The notes under the pieces: model-generated
The model's input: the letters and a program-made list of their open reading frames with translations, nothing else
Told to the model about the DNA's origin: nothing
Database searches by the model: none
Position numbers and translations under genes: made by a program
Assembly: GCA_022836615.1 (NCBI GenBank)
Contig: MU405249.1
Location: forward strand, 219,878-283,877
DNA length: 64,000 bases
Direction of reading: 5' to 3'
Origin: Annulohypoxylon bovei var. microspora
Taxonomy: Eukaryota > Ascomycota > Sordariomycetes > Xylariales > Hypoxylaceae
Shown here: positions 56,014-64,000 of the stretch, in pieces
Layout: every line of letters starts with the position of its first letter
How positions within the stretch are numbered: position 1 is the stretch's first letter

Positions 56014-57043
56014 GGACTTTGTTAACTGGAGAATCTGTGCCGAGGTTCCTGTCCTACTGTCGTACAAAGTGTCGGATAGCCTACTTAGCCTCTACGACTA
56101 AAGAAACTCTATGAAACTCTATATAAGCTGACTACATATTCTAAAATAGGTAGGTACTTACATAAGTTCAGCTTCCCTAAGATCCACGGCAGCTGAGAGA
56201 ATGGAAATAAAGTATTGTGGTACCTTGCATAGGTACCAGTGGCTAGCTGGCTAGTGACGTTTAGGGCAGCTAGGGCAGAACGATCTGCGTGCCGAACGGC
56301 CGGTTTATGAAGATCTAACGGCGATTGCCGTCCGAACCATCCGGGCCAACTTATTAGTTAAAGATACCAAGACTGCAAGACATCAGATGAAAACTGATAC
56401 ATACCTAAATTCAAAAAGAATACGAATCTGAAAACCCAATGCAGAAGAAACAATGCAGGATAATGCTAGTGTGTTTGGGATAATAGTTTAAGCAATGCGT
56501 TCAAGGCATTATCGTTAACTGCGCCGTCCCATACACGCTAAGCTTTAGGATCAGAAGACCCACTGTACCCACGCTGCTACGATTGTGCATTAATTTCCGT
56601 ACCTAACATGGGGTAGGCGGGAAGGGTCAGGAAGCGGCAGCCTGGAAACCACATGCCGTTACCCGGAGACATTGGGGTAACAATTAAGTTTTAACAACGG
56701 GAAACAGCCACAAACCACGTGAGAACCCGGAATCGGGACCTGGGAATCGGACTCGGCGCGGAGCTTCCTACTCGGACTTAACAACGCGGACTCAGCTGTG
56801 AAGTAGGCAGCAGGAAGTAGGCAGCAGATAGCAGGCAGCAGGCAGCAGGCAGCATCGAATTCAAATAAATAACACATGTGCATTTGCTGCGTCACTACGA
56901 TGGCGTGGCTTCACACAATCTGTTACCACGGTGCCTCAACGCAGAAAGCGCCTTTCTAAATATCCCGATTTTTGTCTCAGCAAGAAATCTTTGACACAGT
57001 TTCTCCTATCTACAACCCCGCGAAACAAACCGAAACCCGGTAA
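56014..57043. other. Promoter region of the FAD monooxygenase gene
   Basis: About 1 kb of non-coding DNA between the MITE and the monooxygenase start. It contains the CAGGCAG-type array at 56,804-56,853. No gene supported. Confidence 0.5.
56804..56853. repeat. Imperfect heptanucleotide repeat (GGCAGCA units)
   Basis: A run of GTAGGCAGCAG-like and then clean GGCAGCA units about 190-240 bases upstream of the monooxygenase ATG. The last three units are perfect. Confidence 0.8.
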
Positions 57044-58279
57044 ATGGCTCCGCTCAAGATCCTCGTCTGCGGAGGCGGCATAGGGGGCCCGGCCCTGGCC
57101 TTCTGGCTCGCGCGTACGGGCCACCGCGTCGTCGTCGTCGAGCGCTACCCGGCGCTGCGGGCGACGGGGGCCCAGGTCGACCTGCGCGAGCAGGGCATCG
57201 AGCTGGTCAAGATGATGGGGCTCGACGAGGTCATCCGCTCCAAGCTCGTCGACGAGGCCGGCTTCGCGCTGGTGGATTCCCACGACAGGATCAGGGCCAC
57301 CGTGTTGGCCAACAGGTCGGGCAAGGGCGCGCAGTCCTTCACGTCCGAGTACGAGATCATGCGCGGGGACATGGTGCGCATACTCTACGACCAGACGAAG
57401 GACGCGGATAATGTCGAGTACGTGTTTGGCAAGACTGTGGAGAGCTTCGAGCAGGACGACGACGCCGTTCAGGTTCGCTTCTCGGATGGCTCGTCGGATA
57501 CGTTCGATCTGCTGGTCGGCGCCGACGGCCAGGGGTCGCGGATCCGAAGGGCTATTCTCCCGCCTAATACTCCGGAGCCGTACCGGCGGCTGGGCGTGTA
57601 CATCGCGTACTGGTTCATACCCCGTACGGCGGGCGACACCAATATCTCGCGGTCCTACGTCGCCCCGGGCGGCCGCATGGTGTTCCGCCGAAGCCACAAC
57701 CCGACCGAGACGCAGGCCTACTTCTTCCTCAACGACGACGACCCGGCGCTGCAGAGCATCCCCAAAGTCTCGGTGGAGAAGCAGAAAGAGTTCTGGGCTC
57801 AGAGATACCAAGACGCCGGGTGGCAGATGGGCCGGTTCATCGAGGGCATGAAGACGACCGAGAACTTCTACTGCCAGGAAGTCGTCCAGGTTCTCACGGA
57901 CACGTGGTCCAAGGGCCGGGTCGTTCTCCTAGGCGATGCGGCGCACTGCTCCTCTCCCTTCAGCGGGATGGGCACCACGGGTGCCCTTGTCGGCGCGTAT
58001 GTCTTGGCTGGCGAGATTGCGCGGAATCCCGACAACCTCCCCCAGGCACTTGCGAGCTACGACGAGAAACTGCGCCCCTTTGTGGATGTGATACAAAATA
58101 TCAACATAGGAACGGTGAAGTTTGGGATACCGAAATCGTGGTGGGGCGTCAAAATAGTTTACTTTGTCGCTTGGCTGGTCTGCCTCCTTCGTATACCCAC
58201 TATTATCGAAATGTTCTCGCGGAAGGAGAGGGGTGGTTGGAAGATACCGGATTATCCAGAGTTGAAGCCTGCCCGGTGA
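57044..58279 (+). CDS. FAD-dependent monooxygenase (PHBH fold)
   Basis: Single exon, 411 residues. Class A flavoprotein hydroxylase that uses NAD(P)H and O2. Residues 5-33 form the GxGxxG dinucleotide motif (ILVCGGGIGGPALAFWLARTG) with the closing acidic ERYP. The DG motif is LLVGADGQGSRIRR at about residues 160-173, and the GD motif is VLLGDAAHCSSPFSGMGTTGAL at about 298-319. It resembles the tetracycline-modifying TetX-like/aurachin-type group as well as many secondary-metabolite hydroxylases, so the substrate is unknown. The C-terminus has one hydrophobic stretch (VKIVYFVAWLVCLLRIP) that could associate with membrane. The gene is GC-rich compared with its flanks. No biosynthetic core enzyme is nearby, so a pathway cannot be assigned. 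Confidence 0.92.
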   Translation: MAPLKILVCGGGIGGPALAFWLARTGHRVVVVERYPALRATGAQVDLREQGIELVKMMGLDEVIRSKLVDEAGFALVDSHDRIRATVLANRSGKGAQSFTSEYEIMRGDMVRILYDQTKDADNVEYVFGKTVESFEQDDDAVQVRFSDGSSDTFDLLVGADGQGSRIRRAILPPNTPEPYRRLGVYIAYWFIPRTAGDTNISRSYVAPGGRMVFRRSHNPTETQAYFFLNDDDPALQSIPKVSVEKQKEFWAQRYQDAGWQMGRFIEGMKTTENFYCQEVVQVLTDTWSKGRVVLLGDAAHCSSPFSGMGTTGALVGAYVLAGEIARNPDNLPQALASYDEKLRPFVDVIQNINIGTVKFGIPKSWWGVKIVYFVAWLVCLLRIPTIIEMFSRKERGGWKIPDYPELKPAR

Positions 58280-60508
58280 GACACTGGAATGTTGGGTTGG
58301 TAACAGTCTGTGACGATCATCCCCGATATTCGAACGAACCTCTACTCAACTCAATCCAATTCAACCCATAAATCATCGTAGCTTCTCCTCTCAAAGCATC
58401 TAGCTGTTATGGATAGGCAACAGCTTAGTGAACGGGGTATCCGTTTCTTGAACGTGGCACCGCCAAACCACCAGAATCCTTCCCGAACATGTACTAAAAA
58501 TACACCGGTCCACTCTGCAACAAATATTTCTAATTTATAAAATATTGTATTATAGCTTATCAGCACTTATATGTTCCGTCATTTATGTCTAGTCATAGTT
58601 TCCAATCTACTAAGCTATAATAGTCCCTTACATCATGCTCTATACCACAAGGGGGAGAGTTAGCGCTAGTCTCAGAGGTTGGCATTTTGTCAGCTTTATA
58701 CCCCTGTGTAGCCTCTTGACTTGTACGTATTTGCTGGAGTATGGTATACCTACCTAGTAATCATCCAACGATCAAAGAGGGCCTCACCGCATTTCTTCCC
58801 AAGTCCTTTATCGGCTAGACATCCAAACCATCGTAAGACTTTAGACGATGCTTTCCCTCTCCGTGTTTCAAGGCTTCCAGATAGGATACTTAAATTTAGG
58901 ACTTACCTACTTCATGTAGTAGGCGAGCATCCTGGACGTATCACAGAGGCGCCACAACCCTCCTCCTCGGACTGGTCTCGAGCCATCGCTGGCGCCACTT
59001 GCTCGCGGGGCTTAGCGCCGTCTGACGAGCGAGGTAGGCAGATTCCCGCACAAAGATGTCGAGCTACTACATACCTACACGACATCTAAAAATAGGGCCG
59101 TGGCCGCGAACTCCGCGAACTCCGCCGCTCCGAACCCGTGGCGTTGAGGATTAGAGGATGGCGCTCTCAAATTTTGTGACTAGGTAGGTAGGCGTCACAT
59201 GCGATGCCTATGTAGACTATAGTAGAGAGTCCTAGGAAACATACACCTCTATGAGTCTGTGCTTGTTTGGAATCGGGGGAGAGCTTTCCGCGGTGAAGAT
59301 AGAATGGGTAGGTAGGTACTTTTAAGACTGCATCGGGCGAAGTCTAATAGCGAAAGAAAAAAAAAAAAAAAAAAAAAAAAAAAGCATGTGCAAGAAGCAT
59401 ACCTAGGATTGTATACGCCACAAAGTATCTGAGACAGGCTACGGGTATCTTGCATGATCTGGGCTGCCCCTTTCTTTTTGATGAACTCGGTTACCTAACA
59501 GCAAGTTTATGCCAGACAACGACGATGGCGTAGGTATTTTCACGGGGCCTTTGAACTGCGGAGAATTTTTCTTATTCGAGAGGGGAGGTAAAGTGTTTTA
59601 CTTATTTACCTAGTTACACACAACTAGGAGAATGTTATATTGAAACTTTAAGAAGCTTAGAAAATATGGACAAGCACCGCTGTAGTAGTCTTAGAGTAAT
59701 CGTGTTTACCTATCCATGGACATTGTGAGCTAAGGTTTCTTCGTTTCTATTAGTAGCGGTGCTGTGTAGGATGTCTTCGTTTGAGTTGAGCATTTAGTTC
59801 GGGCGTGGAAGATGTGCAAGCGAAAGATGATATGTATTAACACATCATACTCATCAATAGCAACCTCATCACCGTTCTTAACTTGAACTATCATCAGTCC
59901 GGTTTACATGACCGTTGAAATAAGAACATTTTTCACTCCAAATCGAATAGTTAAATAATCACTTTATATGCAAAGATACACGGGTGTGACCCCTTGGGTT
60001 TCATCTAATAGGCTAGGCCTGGGTTTATTTTCCTCTTGACATAAACAGAGGCATGAGACTAGGCTTAGTTATGTCTAACGAACAGGAGCCGTACATTTAT
60101 CTAAACACGTAGCATGTAGCATATAGCATACAGCACGACACACGACAAACAACAGGCAACAAGGTATCAGACACAGCTGCGACCACAGCGTAAAATTACT
60201 GCCCTAGCATTCCCTTAATCCCAACGCCAGAGGCCAGCCAACCCTTCCCTCGGACAGGAATAAGAGCGAATTGCAAAACTAGCATACCGCAGCGGAAGAC
60301 GTTATTGACGACCAATCCGCATTTCCTTTCCTAGCCAGCAAACCCAATAATCAGATCGTATCGTATTTCTCAATTAGAAAAAATAAACGACGTGGCGGCG
60401 TGGCGACCAGTAGTTCCCTATAACTCCAGCGAATGGACCACCTTCTTAATAACCTCACGTTCATACAAGTACTTTCCCCCCAATCCACAAGATCACTAGC
60501 AGTGGCTC
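58280..60508. other. Intergenic between convergent genes
   Basis: About 2.2 kb between the 3' ends of the monooxygenase and the CAF-1 subunit gene. It contains an uninterrupted A-run of 27 at 59,357-59,383 and TAGCATA repeats near 60,110-60,130. No gene supported. Confidence 0.55.
59357..59383. repeat. A27 homopolymer run
   Basis: Uninterrupted adenines preceded by GAAAG. Could be a simple repeat or the tail of a retroposed sequence; no other hallmark was found. Confidence 0.9.
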
Positions 60509-62753
60509 TTATGCTTTAGGGTCGGTGACTAAGGTTGGGGCAATTCGTCGTTTCTTTGGTTGGCTGGCCGAGTCTTCGTCCTTCTCTGACGTGCTCGCCT
60601 CTCGTTTGACACCCACAACGGAGTTGCTACTGTTCACAGGAGTCTCAGGGGGTGTAGTCATTGGTACACCTGTCACCTTACCAGAACTAGCAGCAGTGAT
60701 GCTAGGTATATTTCCACCAATTAAAGGAGGGTTATTCATCGCTGAAACTTGCGTTGCAATTGATGATGTTGAGTTCGATCGAGCTGGTGAAGATGGGCGT
60801 GCGCTCACGAACGACGTCGTCGGCGGAGGCGACGGGGCAGCAAAAGAAGTGGCCGAGTTCCGGTGCTGGTGACTGAGAAAGGGCGAAGGAGGTGCAAAGA
60901 CGGATGTTGGTGTAGGTACCGGAGTAGCCTGATTCGAAGGTGTCGTGGTAGGAGTAGGTGTCACCTTGGCACCTGCAAGCTCGCCTTTATACTCCTGGCC
61001 AAGCTCACCGGGTAGAAACGAGAGAGTCGAACAAAACCCATCTGACGAGGTGATAAGGAGTGTAGATCCATCACCTGACCTAGAAGGAGGTTAGATATTG
61101 CAATGGATTTCTGGAAGGATTGAGAAAACGTACCAGGTAAGGTCAGTAAACGTTGCTAGGTGTAAATTGCTGACTATACATATAGGAGTCATCTGTTGGG
61201 TATCATAGAGGAGAATAGAGTCCTGCGTTGCTACAGCGTATACCATGCGATATGGCAGCGTAAATCCCGTCTTGAGTCCTGGTGTCGTTGATCCCGTCTC
61301 CGCATTCAGTGTTGATAGTTTCTCGGGGTCTGGTGCCGAGGAGGTCGGGGGAGGAGGCGGATCCATCACGGCAGGCGAAGGCCTCGAGATGGGCTCAGGG
61401 AGAGCTGGGATAGGATCTTCTGCAGAAGATGTGTCGATGGTGATATGTTTTGTCACTGGGGGCGACTGCCGTAACGTGTACATTATAGGTGAACACCGAA
61501 CCACTACTGATGGCTTCTTGTGGCCGGGGAGGTGAGAAATAGGGGGCTTATTAATGCCGCCTCGGGTGTAAATGTAGACGGTGTTGATTATCTCATACGA
61601 TGGTCGGGGACCATCCTGGTGCTGTACATGATATTGACCAGCAGGTGTCAATAGTAGACTACCATCTGGAGTGAAGGTTAAACGCCTGAAAAAAGACGTG
61701 AGAGTCTCATTGGCATAGAGAGTTGCGTTCTTAACGCCCATCCCGAAACCATGGTTGAGCTTTGGAGAAGGCTCAATCGGCATCACCGCAGGCAGAGGTA
61801 GAGATGGAGCAGGGGATACAGATCGTCGAGATGAGAAGGAAGAGCGCCTACTATGACTAACGACACTTGGTGGATTCATGGGTAGGGCAACCGACATTGG
61901 CGTTCCTGGTGCAGATGGGACAGGTGATCCGATGGAGGCAGCCGGCGTGTCGACTGCCGCAAGTTGAGCTCGGTAACCCATCTCAGGCGGGGCTGGGCTG
62001 TTGGACGAGATACGTCTCGGGGGGAGGTCTGCCTTTATGTGACTAGCAACCTTGAATGTCTCGTCACCACCACGACCGGTGAGCGCGTACTGTCCATCCT
62101 TTGTCTTGAGTGAATATATATGGACTGAACGATCCGACGACTGGGTTGCAATATATTCATTCAGCGGGTCCCAGGCGACGCCTTGCACGTAGTGACTATG
62201 TTCGGCAATTTGTCGTATGAGAGCGCCTATAGCGAGATCAGTCAAGTGGGCTAGATACGACGGGGACGGGTTCTATCTACAAACCTGAACCGGCATTGTA
62301 TATTCGAGCAACATTGTCCATGCTTCCGATGATGAAATGCGTAGCATCAGGGGACCAGGCGAGATCGTATATTTCCGACGCCGTAGGACGAAACATATGC
62401 TTCGCACGCCATGTCTCCTTGTCTTCTAGTCCTTCGTTCCCAAAGGTGGTAGGATTATGGGTTTCATTAGGGACCCATAGGATCACATTGCCGTCATCTC
62501 CAGCAGATGCAAGCGTCTCACCTTTGGGAGCCCATCGAACAACATTTACAGCTTGGGTATGCTTGGCAAGAGTCGATAAGTAGTCGACTCGACGAGTATC
62601 ACCTTCTGCCTCGACCTTCCAGACGCGCACATTGTTATCTCCTCCTCCTGTAGCTAATCTTCCTTTTCCATGTTGGTGTTGAGGTTCGAAGTGGGCAGAG
62701 TAGATGGGGGCATTTTTATCATGCCAATTAATGATCAAAGGTGTTGACCTCAT
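60509..62753 (-). CDS. cac2: Chromatin assembly factor 1 subunit B (p60/Cac2), WD40 protein
   Basis: Three exons, 62753-62285, 62226-61134 and 61079-60509, give 710 residues (introns 58 and 54 nt). With the p150 and Msi1/p48 subunits it deposits H3-H4 onto newly replicated DNA. The start MRSTPLIINWHDKNAPIYSAHFEP is the typical N-terminus of this subunit. WD40 repeats follow: RLATGGGDNNVRVWKV, AVNVVRWAPKGETLASAGDDGNVILW, IYDLAWSPDATHFIIGSMDNVARIY and VQGVAWDPLNEYIATQSSDRSVHIYSL. A Ser/Pro-rich insertion (about residues 230-300) precedes later blades with RRLTFTPDGSLLLTPAG and VYAVATQDSILLYDTQ. Exon 3 closes the propeller (DGSTLLITSSDGFCSTLSF) and adds a long Thr/Pro/Ser tail ending in a basic KKRR patch. 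Both joins restore conserved sequence. The donor of the first intron is GTTTGT. Confidence 0.93.
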
Positions 62754-63710
62754 GGTGACGGTTCGGCGCGAGACATGAGACTCTGATGCGTACTCGAGAA
62801 AGATGCGAAAGGTTTACGAAATGTTATGTAGTAGGTGGGTGTAATTTTGGAGGGAGGCGACGGAGGTGGTGTATGGATACGGTAGACGAGGCTGCTTCAA
62901 ATCAGACCTCGAAATTACTAGGTACTAGGTAGTGAAAATCGGTAATATTTATCGAGTCAACCACGCAGGTAGGTGATGCCGACAAAATGAAGAACAATAA
63001 GATGGCTTAAATTGAACTTGCAGTAGGGTGGAATTAACTTTTTCCAGTATATGGATAGTAGTTAAGGTGGAGGTTTGAGGAGGTTTGGCTTTGTGAATGA
63101 TTGTTGTGAATGATTGGAGTTCTAGAAATTGTGAAGAGCCTTGAAGCATTGACCAAAGATGAGGTTGAACTTACCTAGGTCTAGGGCCTAGGTACCCCCC
63201 AGCGTTGCAGAGTTACAGAGTTACAGAGTTACGCTCCAGTAACTAGTGACATTACAGGGATCCCCGGCGCTTTTGGCTGTTTCCGTTTGGGCACTCTTTT
63301 AGGGCTATTAGCTGATAACCTTGGAACTGCAGCTGCCCGTCAGAACACACACGCATGTACGGATCCGTACCCCTAAGGAAGGTGCTAACTTGCTAGATTC
63401 CAATGATTTTTTGACGGTATCCAGGTACCCAACTTAAGAGAATCGTAAGCAGTTTTTCGATTGGACAATCTCTCTCTCTCTCAACTCATCAGGTCCGCGG
63501 GTTTACAATGCGATGCGACATAATTGGCCACAACTTGAATGAAAATTGTGAAAGGTGAATTCTTGGTTGGTTCTTATCTTTCCCTTACCTTCTGCAAATG
63601 CTTATCTATAACTTTTCATAAACGTGGGTAGGATCCCTGCATTAATATTCTGCATAAAATGTAGAATATGGGATCTGACTGGTTTGAAAGGAGGTAATTT
63701 ACACGTTGCG
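62754..63710. other. Promoter side of cac2 and intergenic DNA
   Basis: No gene supported. Contains an AGAGTTAC triplicate at 63,209-63,232, a CT run near 63,470 and TACCTAGGT-type palindromes near 63,173-63,196. Confidence 0.5.
63209..63232. repeat. Octanucleotide tandem repeat, 3 units
   Basis: Three exact copies of AGAGTTAC in direct succession. Confidence 0.9.
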
Positions 63711-63726
63711 AGAAAATGCGGGCTCA

Positions 63727-63788
63727 TAGCTCGGACCACCTCGTCGACTAGCTCGGACCACCTCTCGGCGATTAGCTCGGACCACCTC
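63727..63788. repeat. Three direct copies of a 16-bp GC-rich unit
   Basis: TAGCTCGGACCACCTC occurs exactly at 63,727-63,742, 63,749-63,764 and 63,773-63,788, separated by spacers of 6 and 8 bases. The array sits immediately before the AT-rich tract that fills the end of the window. Confidence 0.9.
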
Positions 63789-63799
63789 CTAGTTTTTAA

Positions 63800-64000
63800 G
63801 CTATTTAATCACGTAATATGATTATTAATTTAAAGATTATATTAAAACTATATTAAAATTATATTAAAATTATATCGAATTTAATTTTAATGTAATATTA
63901 TTTTATAATTAATTATAAAAATTAAATAAAATTTTAAAATAATTTAAATTTATTTATTTCGTAATATAATTAATATTTATAATGAATTTAATTAAATTAA
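63800..64000. other. Extremely AT-rich tract, probable edge of an AT-rich (RIP-type) block
   Basis: Nearly every base is A or T, with repeated TTAAAATTATATT-like units and no open frame. In Pezizomycotina such DNA usually marks repeats mutated by RIP or a centromeric/subtelomeric block. The window ends inside it, so its size is unknown. Confidence 0.6.

Overview
The window is nuclear DNA of a filamentous ascomycete (Pezizomycotina, most likely Sordariomycetes; the class is inference). Supporting features are short spliceosomal introns of about 50-130 nt with GT-AG ends and CTAAC-like branch sites, a HET-domain gene, a PA14-bearing GH3 beta-glucosidase, a SIN3-type corepressor N-terminus, a pepsin-like secreted protease, a GPI-anchored phospholipase B and pyrimidine-rich promoters. 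Gene density is low: 14 confident or probable genes plus one gene fragment in 64 kb, with three long gene-poor blocks (about 10.7-17.5, 28.8-37.1 and 46.6-53.1 kb).

Layout. 0.4-1.2 kb: first coding exon of a SIN3-like corepressor on the minus strand, with the rest not visible. 2.3-3.0 kb: small secreted FAS1 protein (minus). 3.9-7.0 kb: HET-domain protein and a tandem SnoaL-like protein (both plus). 8.6-10.7 kb: Osm1-type fumarate reductase with a C-terminal cytochrome b5 domain (plus, 4 exons). 17.5-19.4 kb: MFS hexose transporter (plus, 3 exons). 22.1-24.3 kb: Cdc1/Ted1-type metallophosphoesterase (minus, 2 exons). 25.8-28.8 kb: GH3 beta-glucosidase (minus, 7 exons). 37.1-38.9 kb: vacuolar-type CDF zinc transporter (plus). 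40.2-41.8 kb: secreted aspartic protease (plus, 4 exons). 42.6-43.5 kb: GC-rich gene for a membrane-anchored luciferase-domain protein (plus). 44.6-46.6 kb: glutamine-rich protein with an apparently inactive caspase-like fold (minus, 3 exons, one GC-AG intron). 53.1-55.0 kb: phospholipase B (minus). 55.56-56.0 kb: a 446-bp hAT-type MITE with a perfect 8-bp target duplication. 57.0-58.3 kb: FAD monooxygenase (plus). 60.5-62.8 kb: CAF-1 subunit B/Cac2 (minus, 3 exons). 63.7-64.0 kb: three copies of a 16-bp repeat, then an almost pure AT tract that looks like the edge of a RIP-affected AT-rich block.

The genes do not form an obvious biosynthetic cluster. They are a mix of housekeeping functions (chromatin assembly, GPI or manganese-linked ER phosphoesterase, zinc storage, fumarate/NADH redox balance) and environment-facing functions (sugar uptake, beta-glucoside hydrolysis, secreted protease and phospholipase, HET recognition). 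The items most worth a second look are the MITE between the phospholipase B and monooxygenase genes, the pseudo-caspase gene with its GC-AG intron, the SIN3 fragment that stops exactly at an exon boundary, and the repeat-flanked AT-rich edge at the right end. Exon structures were worked out by hand from splice motifs, reading frame and family conservation, without transcript data.
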